DNA of 64,000 nt, taken from the NCBI GenBank assembly GCA_964609965.1, contig CAZSTS010000011.1, positions 7,093-71,092 on the forward strand, written 5' to 3'. The translations under genes were made by a program, and so were the position numbers. This DNA comes from JAHJDR01 sp964609965. GTDB taxonomy: Bacteria; UBA10199; JADGCS01. Positions 1-8,862 of the stretch are shown in pieces. The notes below the pieces were generated by a model. It was given only the letters and a program-made list of their open reading frames with translations, searched no databases and was not told where the DNA came from. The first letter of the stretch is position 1; the number at the start of each line of letters is the position of its first letter.

Positions 1-2152
1 ATCCATAAAGTATGATGATGACGAAATTATAACTCCTGACATCATACCAGATCCACCTGCAGATGATGACGATGGTTCAACGACCACGATCACTGATACA
101 GATGGTGATGGAATTTTGGATGAAAACGATAATTGTGTTTATTATATTAATGCTGATCAACTAGACACAGATGCTGATGGTGTAGGAGATGAATGTGATA
201 CCGATGATGACGGTGACGGAGTCAAAGATGGCATAGATGCCTGTCCTACTGATCCTACTGAAACGACAGACACTGATGCTGATGGCATCTGTGATAACAC
301 TGATAATTGTGTTGATCTTGAAAACGAAGACCAAGCAGACGACGACGGTGATGGCGTAGGAGATCTCTGTGACACATCTGATGATGATCCTGATGAAGAT
401 GGTCTGCCAAATTCAGAAGACAATTGTCCAGCTGATGCTAATGAAGACCAAGCAGACATTGACGAAGATGGTGCAGGTGATGCCTGTGACAATTGCCTTA
501 ATGATCCCAATGAAGACCAAGCTGATTTAGATGCTGATGATATTGGTGATATTTGTGACGAAGACATTGATGGCGACGGTGATCTGGCAATAGACTTTGG
601 CGGAACAGATTGTGATGATGAAAATGCTAACACTTATGTGGATGATGGCACAGGTGTGAGCGCTGCAGAAATTTTTGACCTTGCTGACAATGACTGTGAC
701 GCCCTTGTAGACGAAGACATAGATCTCGCTACACAAGGAAACTACATTGATGGTACCAGCGACTACGATAATTTTGGACTTAATATGGCTGGTGTTGGTG
801 ATGTGAATGGCGATGGCTATGATGATATTTTAATCAGCTCACCTTGGAATGATAATGCTAAAGGAAAAATTTATCTCTTCCTTGGACATGAAGACTTTAG
901 TGGAGAGCTCCTATCAGATAGCGCTGATGTTATTTTCACTGGTGAAAATGATGGCGACCTTGCTGGACTATCAGTTGCCGCTGCAGGAGACGTAAACAAT
1001 GATGGGTATGATGATATTCTCATTGGAGCCCCTTTTAACGATGAAGGTGGAAGCGGTGCTGGAAAAGCATACCTCATATACGGCGCCAACTTTACCTCTG
1101 GTTCACTTGTTAATTTAGCCTCTGCAGATATTTCTTTCACAGGGTCTAATACTAATGACGTTTTAGGTATTGCTGTTTCAACAGCTGGCGATGCTGATGA
1201 AGATAAAAAAGCCGACATCCTCATTTCTGCTCCAGGATTTGATTCTTCATTAACAGGAACTAATGTAGGTAAGATTTATCTCTTTTACGGCAAAAATCTT
1301 ACAAGCACATCTACGTTATCAGACGCTGATAAAAAATATATTGGTGAAAAACCTAATGATTACGCTGGAACAAAGCTTGCTACAGCCGGCGACTTTAACG
1401 GCGATGGTGCGGATGATTTTATTGTTGGAGCCCCTTTTAATGATGATAGTGGCATAGATGCTGGTAAAATCTATGTTGTTTTTGGTGAAGGAAAAGTAAC
1501 CGCTAATGAAGCTCAAGTAGGAAATTTTCAATCAAGAAATTTTCTCCCTCTCACTATCGTTCCAACAAACCTTGATACAGCTGATATATCTTATACAGGC
1601 CTTGCTGATTATAACTATATTGGCACGACTATTTCAGGAGGCGGTGTTGATGTAAATGGTGATGGCTTAGATGATTTTGCAGTAGGTGTGAGATATAACG
1701 ATGAAGCAGGCCTCAATGCTGGTAAAACATATTTCATCTATGGCAGCGAAAGCCTTTCTGGATCTTACACACTCTATAATGCCAATACAGCCTACACCGG
1801 CGAACATTCCAGTGATTACTCAGGAACATCAGTTGCCCTGATAAATGATTTGAATGACGATGGCTATGGAGAAGTCCTTATCGGTGCATCAGGATACGAT
1901 GCTACATACATAAACAGTGGTAAACTCTACCTTGTATTAGGCGAAGAAGACTCTTTAATACTAACAACATTTTCACTTGAAGATGCTGCAGCTACTTTTC
2001 TGGGCAGCAGCTCCACAGAAAGTGTTGGAGGAAAAGTTACTAATGCCGGCGATGTTAATGGAGATGGCAAAGAAGAAATCATTACGAGTGGCTACGGCTA
2101 TGATGGATCTGGCACTGCCGTGGGAAGAGCTTATATTATTTTCTTACAATAA
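1..2152 (+). CDS. Secreted Ca-binding surface protein, TSP3 repeats plus FG-GAP propeller (5' partial)
   Basis: The frame is open from position 2, so the gene starts before the window. The visible N-terminal part, about 200 residues past position 116, is a run of thrombospondin type 3 calcium-binding repeats of the form DxDxDGxGDxCD. It is followed by seven FG-GAP-like repeats with the core GDVNGDGYDDILIGAPxND, beginning near 785, 970, 1180, 1385, 1650, 1845 and 2040. Seven repeats are enough for one complete integrin-alpha-type beta-propeller. Many Asp and Asn residues suggest calcium loops. Export is inferred, because the signal peptide would lie upstream. The C-terminus ends shortly after the last repeat with no obvious sorting domain. 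A role in adhesion or surface structure fits the family; no enzymatic motif is seen. Confidence 0.85.
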   Translation, partial: SIKYDDDEIITPDIIPDPPADDDDGSTTTITDTDGDGILDENDNCVYYINADQLDTDADGVGDECDTDDDGDGVKDGIDACPTDPTETTDTDADGICDNTDNCVDLENEDQADDDGDGVGDLCDTSDDDPDEDGLPNSEDNCPADANEDQADIDEDGAGDACDNCLNDPNEDQADLDADDIGDICDEDIDGDGDLAIDFGGTDCDDENANTYVDDGTGVSAAEIFDLADNDCDALVDEDIDLATQGNYIDGTSDYDNFGLNMAGVGDVNGDGYDDILISSPWNDNAKGKIYLFLGHEDFSGELLSDSADVIFTGENDGDLAGLSVAAAGDVNNDGYDDILIGAPFNDEGGSGAGKAYLIYGANFTSGSLVNLASADISFTGSNTNDVLGIAVSTAGDADEDKKADILISAPGFDSSLTGTNVGKIYLFYGKNLTSTSTLSDADKKYIGEKPNDYAGTKLATAGDFNGDGADDFIVGAPFNDDSGIDAGKIYVVFGEGKVTANEAQVGNFQSRNFLPLTIVPTNLDTADISYTGLADYNYIGTTISGGGVDVNGDGLDDFAVGVRYNDEAGLNAGKTYFIYGSESLSGSYTLYNANTAYTGEHSSDYSGTSVALINDLNDDGYGEVLIGASGYDATYINSGKLYLVLGEEDSLILTTFSLEDAAATFLGSSSTESVGGKVTNAGDVNGDGKEEIITSGYGYDGSGTAVGRAYIIFLQ

Positions 2153-2180
2153 TAGAGTTTTTACATTCTATTTCTTATTA

Positions 2181-2208
2181 AGGGCGCTCTCAAAGCGCCT
2201 TTTTTTTG
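2181..2208 (+). terminator. Rho-independent terminator of the FG-GAP gene
   Basis: A GGCGCT/AGCGCC stem with a five-base loop is followed by a run of eight T residues, about 30 bases after the stop codon. Confidence 0.85.
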
Positions 2209-2210
2209 TG

Positions 2211-2250
2211 CCTGTGATCCCATGCACCTGTGAACCTAACACACCCTAAA
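2211..2250. repeat. Period-8 degenerate tandem tract
   Basis: Successive 8-base units read cctgtgat, cccatgca, cctgtgaa, cctaacac, accctaaa. The tract contains the stop codon of the leftward NRDE gene, so the last residues of that protein are encoded by repeat units. Confidence 0.55.
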
Positions 2251-2997
2251 TCTAAATTCTTTTTCTTCATACTTAGCAGGATTTTTCCTATATACCCTTT
2301 CTGCAAAATAAATATTATCATCATAATCCCAAGTCATAATAGTTGAGCTCACTGTACGAAATTTTTCAGATTGTATAAAAATGGGGCTCAAGAGTCTTTC
2401 CCAGTCAAGCCCTACACCTGTATCAGGAAGATCTATGTCATCAGGTTCTTTTTTATCTGCAAGCATACCAAACAAATCCTTTGGTTTAAAAAGATCATTA
2501 TTGATAGTGTCTTCAAATAATTGTTTACCCTTTGTTACCTTTGGCCAGGGAACGTCTAAGAAAGAATTGCTCAAAGCATGTACACCAGAAGGCACCTCTT
2601 CGATTTCTCTTTGTTTGTTTGAAAAGAAGAAGAGTTTGTGACGATCACCAACGAGAAGATTAAAAGGGTCATACTCTCCAGTCTGCTCATTGATATCAAA
2701 AAGATAAGTGAAAGGTTCTTTCTTGCCTGTTAAAAAATCTTTTGTCAGCACACCACGTGAGTGTAATTTTGAAAGCGGCTCACCATCACGATAATTTGTT
2801 ACAGCAGAAAATCGACCACCCTTCGTCACACCCAACCAGGTACCTTGATGTTTTATATCTTTTCCTGCCAAAACATCTGGGTAGTCTTTCCAAAAATGAA
2901 CTGGCAATGCTGAACGATCACTAAACTCATCCCTATTTGAGGCTAAAATGAATTTATATTTAGGATGTTCATTGTAGGCAAAGATGATGAGACACAT
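2236..2997 (-). CDS. NRDE family protein (TANGO2-like)
   Basis: This 253-residue protein starts MCLIIFAYNEHP and carries the signature SNRDEF near residues 20-26, followed by GTWLGV and the conserved VTNYRD block. These are hallmarks of the NRDE/TANGO2 family, whose members usually begin Met-Cys. The biochemical role of bacterial members is poorly defined; the eukaryotic homologue is linked to membrane trafficking and lipid or heme metabolism. No signal peptide is visible, so it is probably cytoplasmic. The start is supported by the family's conserved N-terminus. The gene stands alone, convergent with the upstream surface-protein gene. Confidence 0.85.
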   Translation of the reverse strand: MCLIIFAYNEHPKYKFILASNRDEFSDRSALPVHFWKDYPDVLAGKDIKHQGTWLGVTKGGRFSAVTNYRDGEPLSKLHSRGVLTKDFLTGKKEPFTYLFDINEQTGEYDPFNLLVGDRHKLFFFSNKQREIEEVPSGVHALSNSFLDVPWPKVTKGKQLFEDTINNDLFKPKDLFGMLADKKEPDDIDLPDTGVGLDWERLLSPIFIQSEKFRTVSSTIMTWDYDDNIYFAERVYRKNPAKYEEKEFRFRVC

Positions 2998-3120
2998 GAT
3001 TTTGGACTCATGGCATTGTTTTACTGTGAAATCAATTTCTCTTCGTCTACGAGAAAACCCTTCCTATAAGCAGCTTTAGGCTTGATTTCAAGGCCCAAGA
3101 TAGAATAACACTCCTCAAAC

Positions 3121-4137
3121 ATGCTAGCTATCGAAACCAATACAAACAGCACCTCAAAAGTCATTGAACTCGAAAAACCTCAGATTTCTTCAAAAGAAGT
3201 GCTTATTCAAACAATTGGTTGTGGTCTCTGTGGCACAGACCTTCTAAAAATCAATCTTAAACTCCTCAAACAACCAACAGTACTTGGACACGAAATCGTG
3301 GGCCGCGTTGTTGAAAAAGGAGACGCTGTTTCAGATTTTGAGCTTGGAGACTTTATCGTTGTTGCTCATCACGCGCCTTGTTTTGAATGTCATTTTTGTC
3401 AGCACAAAAGCTATTCAATGTGTGAAACATTCAAAAAAACAAACTTAGATCCTGGCGGTTTTACAGAATTTGTTCGCATTTCTGAGCTGCATTTAAAACA
3501 CACTGCTTTCAAAGTTCCCAAAAGCATGCCCTGGCAAGAAGCCTTATTCACAGAACCTTTGGCCTGCTGTGTGCGATCTGTAGATCAATTAAGTCTATGT
3601 AATAATGACACAGCGATTGTTATAGGTCTTGGTTCGATTGGTCTAATGATGACAAAACTCCTTAAACGTTTTTCTTGTCACATCATTGGCGTAGACACAG
3701 ATCCAGCCCGCTGTGAAAACGCAATAAAATATGGCGTGGATGAAGTTTTCTCTAATGTAGACAGTGCCTTTGTCGACAGCATAAAAAAAGCCTCGAACAA
3801 TCGCGGCGCTGATGGCGTTGTCTTTAGTGCTGGTCCAGCTACAATGCTCAATGAGTCTCTTAGCTGGATTCGAAATGGGGGATTTATAAACCTCTTTAGC
3901 CATCTTGCAGGAGAGATCGGCAATATAGACACATCAGAGCTTTATCACCGCGAATTACAAATTATCACATCCTACTCTGCTTCTCCCGAATCTTTGAAAA
4001 AGTCTTTTGAAATACTCCGTGATGAAAACTTAAACCTAAGAATGATGTTCGCTGAGCCCTATTCGTTGAATGATTTTGAAAAAGCTGTAAATGATATGAA
4101 TGAAAGACGTGTTTTAAAAGCCCTGATTGAGTTCTAA
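3121..4137 (+). CDS. Zinc-dependent medium-chain alcohol/polyol dehydrogenase
   Basis: A 338-residue MDR-family oxidoreductase. The catalytic zinc ligands C37 (in GCGLCGTD) and H57-E58 (in LGHEIVG) are present. The structural zinc lobe is complete, with C87, C90, C93 and C101 in the usual CxxCxxCx7C spacing. The NAD(P)-binding loop is GLGSIG at 169-174. Length and motifs fit the threonine/sorbitol/alcohol dehydrogenase group. The substrate cannot be told from sequence. No clear Shine-Dalgarno precedes the ATG. It is a single gene, convergent with carB. Confidence 0.88.
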   Translation: MLAIETNTNSTSKVIELEKPQISSKEVLIQTIGCGLCGTDLLKINLKLLKQPTVLGHEIVGRVVEKGDAVSDFELGDFIVVAHHAPCFECHFCQHKSYSMCETFKKTNLDPGGFTEFVRISELHLKHTAFKVPKSMPWQEALFTEPLACCVRSVDQLSLCNNDTAIVIGLGSIGLMMTKLLKRFSCHIIGVDTDPARCENAIKYGVDEVFSNVDSAFVDSIKKASNNRGADGVVFSAGPATMLNESLSWIRNGGFINLFSHLAGEIGNIDTSELYHRELQIITSYSASPESLKKSFEILRDENLNLRMMFAEPYSLNDFEKAVNDMNERRVLKALIEF

Positions 4138-4157
4138 AACAATCTACACTTATGATT

Positions 4158-4240
4158 GACGAAGAACGAGGAACGAGGAACAAGAAACAACCTACGACCC
4201 TGCGACCCCACGACCCAACGACCCATTCTCCACAACCCAC
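4158..4240. repeat. Period-7/8 degenerate tandem tract overlapping the carB 3' end
   Basis: Units of 7 bases (aacgagg, aacgagg, aacaaga) pass into units of 8 bases (cgaccctg, cgacccca, cgacccaa, cgacccat). The carB stop codon and roughly its last 15 codons lie inside the tract. Confidence 0.6.
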
Positions 4241-7200
4241 AATTCGCGAAGCCTTTGCTGCTCAAAGTATTCTTGTAAAGATTTAACATTCATCGAAGTT
4301 TTACGAAGCTCTGAGATTCCCATAACTGCTGCCTCTGCTGCAGCCAGCGTTGTAAAATAAGGCGTGTTCGTCATCAACGCTGTTCTTCTGAGCTCAATAG
4401 AATCAACAGCAGAAAGCTTGCCTTCATGTGTATTGATCACCATGGCAATCTTGCTATTCATGAGAGGATCCAAGATATTGGGATCTCCCTCGTAATGTTT
4501 TTTTACATTAAAGGCATCAAGCCCGTGTCTTTGTAAATATCTTCCCGTTCCCCCTGTAGCAATAATCTTAAAACCATAATCAATGAGCCTAGCAGCAATG
4601 GAAACAATTGCCTTTTTATCTTTATCTGTAACCGAAATAAAAGCGAGCCCTGTTAAGGGCAAAGGATTCTTTGCCGCGAGCTCAGCTTTAGCAAAACTCA
4701 TCCCAAATTTTGTGTCTATCCCCATAACTTCGCCTGTTGAACGCATTTCTGGACCAAGCAAAGTATCAACTCCTGGAAACTTATTGAAAGGAAAAACAGC
4801 TTCTTTTACACACACATGTTCTGTATCTATTTTTTCTACAAAGCCTATTTCTTTTAAGGTTTTTCCTACCATCAATTTTGCTGCTGCCTTTGCTAGAGGC
4901 TGCCCAATGGCCTTAGAAACAAAAGGAACAGTACGTGATGCTCTGGGATTAACTTCTAAAACGTAGAGAGTATCATCTTGCAAAGCAAATTGCACATTCA
5001 TGAGACCAACAACTTTTAACTCGAGGGCCATGCGTCTTGTTTGTTCTACAATTTTTTCTATTGTTTTTGGTAAAAGTGATTTTGGCGGCAAACAACAAGC
5101 AGAATCACCAGAGTGAATTCCAGCACACTGCACATGCTCCATAATCCCGCCAATTTTAACATCCTGACCATCACAAAGAGCATCCACATCAATCTCAACA
5201 GCATTTTCTAAAAAACGATCTACAAGAACAGGACGATCTTCCGAAACTTGAACAGCTTTATGCATATATTCAGACAAACTTTCTTGATCATAAACAATTT
5301 CCATGGCTCGACCACCCAAAACATAGGAGGGGCGTACAAGAACAGGGTAACCAATCCGCTTAGCAATAAACAAAGCTTCACTATAGCTTTTTGCTAATCC
5401 ATTTTCTGGCTGTCTCAACTCGAGCTTATCGATGAATGCTGCAAATCGCTTACGATCTTCAACACGATCAATGCTGTCTGAAGATGTTCCTAATATTTTG
5501 GCACCCCAGTTCTCTAAGGGCACTGAAAGCTTTAAGGGCGTTTGCCCACCAAATTGTACAATGATACCTTCTGGTTTTTCTTCTCGAAGAATATGTACGA
5601 CATCTTCTTTTGTAAGAGGCTCAAAATACAACCTATCTGACGTGTCATAATCTGTGCTCACTGTCTCTGGGTTACAATTAACCATAATCACTTCATAACC
5701 TTCTTCCTGAAGCGAATAACTAGCATGGCAGCAACAGTAATCAAACTCAATGCCTTGGCCAATACGATTAGGCCCACCACCCAGAATGACCACCTTCTTT
5801 TTGCTTGTAGGCTTAGCTTCATTCTCTTCTTCATAGGTGGAGTACATATAAGGAGTATAGGCTTCGAATTCTGCGGCACATGTATCAACACGTTTATAAA
5901 CTGGAAGTATTTTTTTCTTTTCTCTAAAGCTTCTTATTTTTTTTGATTTTGTATTGAGAAGTTTTGCTAGCCTTTTATCAGAAAAACCCATTTTTTTGGC
6001 CGTGATCAGCATATCTGCTGGAATTTTAGGCATGGCATTGCCTGGTTTTTTACAAGCATACTTTTTAAGCTGCTTTTCAAAATCAATAATCTGGCTGATT
6101 TGATGCAAAAACCATAAATCAATATTTGTGAGCTCATTTAATTTTTGAATTGTATAACCTTTTCTTAAAGCCTCGCCAACCCACCACAATCGGTCTGGCC
6201 CAGCTTTTGTAAGGTTCTTGTTGATTTCGTTTTTAAGGCCTTTTTTCTGTGAAATCAGGACCTCATCAAAACCATGCATGCCTATCTCTAAAGAGCGAAT
6301 AGCTTTTTGCAGACTCTCTTTAAATGTTCGGCCAATACCCATGACCTCACCAACAGACTTCATTTGAGTGCCCAAAACTTTTTCGGCCATGGGAAATTTT
6401 TCGAAAGTAAACCTTGGGATTTTAGTAACAACATAATCAATAGAAGGCTCAAAACTAGCAGGCGTATCCTTTGTGATATCATTTTTAAGCTCATCTAATG
6501 TATAACCAACAGAAAGCTTTGCTGCGATTTTTGCTATGGGAAAACCTGTAGCCTTACTAGCAAGGGCGGATGACCTGGAAACACGGGGGTTCATTTCGAT
6601 CACCATCACTTCACCGGTTTGGGGACTCACACCAAATTGAATATTAGAACCGCCTGTGTCTACGCCTATCTCTCTCATCACAGCAATGGAGGCATTACGC
6701 AGGTCTTGATACTCTTTGTCTGTTAATGTCTGTGCGGGAGCCACAGTAATAGAATCACCAGTATGAATTCCCATGGGATCTAGGTTTTCTATTGAACAAA
6801 TAATAACAACATTATCGTTTTTATCTCTCACCACTTCTAGTTCATATTCTTTCCAGCCAAGAAGAGATTGCTCAACAAGCACTTGTTTTTTTGGTGAAGC
6901 ATCAATCGCCCATTTAATATGTTCTTTATATTCTTCTAAATCATAAGAAACGTTTCCACCTGTGCCACCTAATGTAAAAGCAGGTCGCAAGATTGCTGGA
7001 AATCCAATTTTTTTCACAGCATCAAGAGCCTCCTTCATATTGCCTACAATGGCAGATTTTGGCACTGACAAACCTATTTTTTCCATGGCGGTTCTGAACA
7101 GGTAACGATCTTCTGCTTTTTTAATTGATTTTAAATTAGCGCCTATGAGCTCAACACCAAATTCCTGTAAAACACCCATCTCATGGAGAGCGATCGTGAC

Positions 7201-7491
7201 ATTAAGAGCTGTTTGTCCTCCTAATGTGGGGAGAAGAGCGTCTGGTTTTTCTTTTTTGATAATGCTGGCAACTATTTCTGGAGTGATAGGCTCAATGTAT
7301 GTGCTATCAGCCATTTCTGGATCGGTCATGATAGTGGCCGGGTTTGAGTTGATCAAGACGACCTTATACCCTTCGGCCTTAAGCGCTTTAATTCCCTGAG
7401 TCCCAGAATAATCAAACTCACATGCTTGCCCAATGATAATAGGGCCAGCACCAATGACGAGGACTTTATTTATGTCTGTTCTTTTTGCCAT
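4192..7491 (-). CDS. carB: Carbamoyl-phosphate synthase large subunit
   Basis: A 1099-residue CarB with two tandem carboxyphosphate/carbamate ATP-grasp halves. The first half begins KVLVIGAGPIIIGQACEFDY and the second GGGPNRIGQGIEFDYCCCHA. The C-terminal allosteric MGS-like domain starts near GLAFISVTDKDKKA. It makes carbamoyl phosphate from bicarbonate, ammonia from CarA glutamine hydrolysis, and two ATP, for pyrimidines and arginine. It is slightly longer than usual because the C-terminus runs into a tandem-repeat tract, giving a tail (LRELWVVENGSLGRGVAGS) unlike family members. It lies one base downstream of carA, so the two are surely co-transcribed. Confidence 0.98.
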   Translation of the reverse strand: MAKRTDINKVLVIGAGPIIIGQACEFDYSGTQGIKALKAEGYKVVLINSNPATIMTDPEMADSTYIEPITPEIVASIIKKEKPDALLPTLGGQTALNVTIALHEMGVLQEFGVELIGANLKSIKKAEDRYLFRTAMEKIGLSVPKSAIVGNMKEALDAVKKIGFPAILRPAFTLGGTGGNVSYDLEEYKEHIKWAIDASPKKQVLVEQSLLGWKEYELEVVRDKNDNVVIICSIENLDPMGIHTGDSITVAPAQTLTDKEYQDLRNASIAVMREIGVDTGGSNIQFGVSPQTGEVMVIEMNPRVSRSSALASKATGFPIAKIAAKLSVGYTLDELKNDITKDTPASFEPSIDYVVTKIPRFTFEKFPMAEKVLGTQMKSVGEVMGIGRTFKESLQKAIRSLEIGMHGFDEVLISQKKGLKNEINKNLTKAGPDRLWWVGEALRKGYTIQKLNELTNIDLWFLHQISQIIDFEKQLKKYACKKPGNAMPKIPADMLITAKKMGFSDKRLAKLLNTKSKKIRSFREKKKILPVYKRVDTCAAEFEAYTPYMYSTYEEENEAKPTSKKKVVILGGGPNRIGQGIEFDYCCCHASYSLQEEGYEVIMVNCNPETVSTDYDTSDRLYFEPLTKEDVVHILREEKPEGIIVQFGGQTPLKLSVPLENWGAKILGTSSDSIDRVEDRKRFAAFIDKLELRQPENGLAKSYSEALFIAKRIGYPVLVRPSYVLGGRAMEIVYDQESLSEYMHKAVQVSEDRPVLVDRFLENAVEIDVDALCDGQDVKIGGIMEHVQCAGIHSGDSACCLPPKSLLPKTIEKIVEQTRRMALELKVVGLMNVQFALQDDTLYVLEVNPRASRTVPFVSKAIGQPLAKAAAKLMVGKTLKEIGFVEKIDTEHVCVKEAVFPFNKFPGVDTLLGPEMRSTGEVMGIDTKFGMSFAKAELAAKNPLPLTGLAFISVTDKDKKAIVSIAARLIDYGFKIIATGGTGRYLQRHGLDAFNVKKHYEGDPNILDPLMNSKIAMVINTHEGKLSAVDSIELRRTALMTNTPYFTTLAAAEAAVMGISELRKTSMNVKSLQEYFEQQRLRELWVVENGSLGRGVAGS

Positions 7492-7492
7492 C

Positions 7493-8602
7493 CTATAACC
7501 TTTTACCCCCTTTTTTCATGAGCGCCACAAACTTATGGAAAAGATATCGACTATCATGTGGTCCTGGACTTGCCTCTGGATGATATTGAACTGAAAATGC
7601 TGGGAGTGTTTTATGTTCAATTCCAGAAACAGTGTGATCATTTAAATGCATGTGCGTAATTCTAACATCGTGAGGCAGGCTATTAGGGTCAACAGCAAAT
7701 CCATGGTTCTGACTTGTAATTTCTACTGCTTTTGAATCAATATTTTTTACAGGTTGATTGCCGCCACGATGCCCAAACCTCAGTTTATAAGTTTTAGCTC
7801 CTAAGGCAAGGGAGAGGATTTGATGACCGAGACAAATTCCAAAAATGGGTTTTTTACCGATAAGCTTTTTCACATTTTCGATAGCCTCAGTGCAAGCCGC
7901 AGGATCCCCTGGTCCATTTGATAAAAAGACACCATCGATTTTTTCTTTTGATTTAAGTATTTTTTCTGCGCTGTACTCATAGGGAACAACTTTGACTTGG
8001 CACCCATTTTCTTTGAGTAGATTAAGAATGTTTTGTTTGATCCCAAAGTCGTATGCAATAACTTTGTATCCTGAGCCTTGTGACTTGTGACTTGCAACCT
8101 GTTGTGCCACCTCTTTAGCCAGGTTCTGTCCCTTCATTGATGGCAATTCCTTCGCCTTCTTCTTTAAAGCCGCAACCGAAAGCTGAGACCCAACAGCCAA
8201 AACACCTGGCATAGCGCCCTTTTCTCGAATATGGCGTACGAGCGCTCTTGTATCAATATCTTGTAATGCAGGGACACCTTCTTTTTTAAGGTAATCTCCC
8301 AAAGAGCCTGTTGCTCTGTGATTTGAATAGAGTTCTGAATATTCTTTAACCACAAAACCTTTGGCATGGACTTTTTTTGATTCAAGATCTTCTTTGTTAA
8401 CCCCATAATTACCGATATGGGGATAAGTCATAACGATTATTTGATTAGCATAGGAAGGATCAGTGAGAATTTCTTGATAACCTGTGATGGAAGTATTGAA
8501 GACAACCTCACCAGAGGTCATGCCAGAGGCACTAAAACCACGTCCTTTAAAGATTTTACCGTCTTGAAGTACAAGATATGCTGGTTTTGATGCTTTATTC
8601 AT
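7493..8602 (-). CDS. carA: Carbamoyl-phosphate synthase small (glutaminase) subunit
   Basis: A 369-residue CarA. The N-terminal CPSase small-chain domain (FNTSITGYQEILTDPSY, YGVN) is followed by a class I glutamine amidotransferase domain with nucleophile Cys in FGICLGHQ and the His/Glu pair in QYHPEASPGPHDS. It hydrolyses glutamine and channels ammonia to CarB. The linker between the domains, VAQQVASHKSQGSG, is encoded by a 7-bp tandem tract (8077-8111). No Shine-Dalgarno is visible before the ATG and a possible -10 lies very close, so translation may be nearly leaderless. The upstream 260 bases contain a GCGGC/GCCGC hairpin (8825-8839) but no gene. Confidence 0.97.
   Translation of the reverse strand: MNKASKPAYLVLQDGKIFKGRGFSASGMTSGEVVFNTSITGYQEILTDPSYANQIIVMTYPHIGNYGVNKEDLESKKVHAKGFVVKEYSELYSNHRATGSLGDYLKKEGVPALQDIDTRALVRHIREKGAMPGVLAVGSQLSVAALKKKAKELPSMKGQNLAKEVAQQVASHKSQGSGYKVIAYDFGIKQNILNLLKENGCQVKVVPYEYSAEKILKSKEKIDGVFLSNGPGDPAACTEAIENVKKLIGKKPIFGICLGHQILSLALGAKTYKLRFGHRGGNQPVKNIDSKAVEITSQNHGFAVDPNSLPHDVRITHMHLNDHTVSGIEHKTLPAFSVQYHPEASPGPHDSRYLFHKFVALMKKGGKRL
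8077..8111. repeat. Period-7 tandem tract inside carA
   Basis: Units cttgtga, cttgtga, cttgcaa, cctgttg, tgccacc occur in the coding sequence exactly at the linker between the two CarA domains. They stay in frame and add a Ser/Gln/Lys-rich stretch. Confidence 0.55.
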
Positions 8603-8615
8603 GTAAATTGGTCAG

Positions 8616-8644
8616 TATATATAGATGAGCAATTGAAAAGACAA
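8616..8644 (-). promoter_or_regulatory. Possible sigma-70-type promoter of carAB
   Basis: Read on the minus strand, TTGTCT and TATATA are separated by 17 bases. The predicted transcript would start only a few bases before the carA ATG. This is a motif match only. Confidence 0.35.
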
Positions 8645-8862
8645 ACTATTTCTTTCTAAGCCAGCAATATCAAGCCTTTCCCGCCATCTCCCCCTCCTCC
8701 TCAACCCCACAAACTAATCTTTCAAGATTAATTTTGAAGTTGCAAAGCCAGCCTGACGCTCATGTGACTTGCAATAAAATGAATTTTCAATTGAAATGAA
8801 GAAGTGAAAACTACTACGAATTAGCGGCGTGCTGCCGCAACGAAAAGATTAATCTAGAAAGA

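Noticed and set aside
157..633. A long Ser-rich open frame antisense to the thrombospondin repeats
   Set aside because: It mirrors the Asp-codon pattern of the real gene (GAT/GAC read backwards) and has no start signal.
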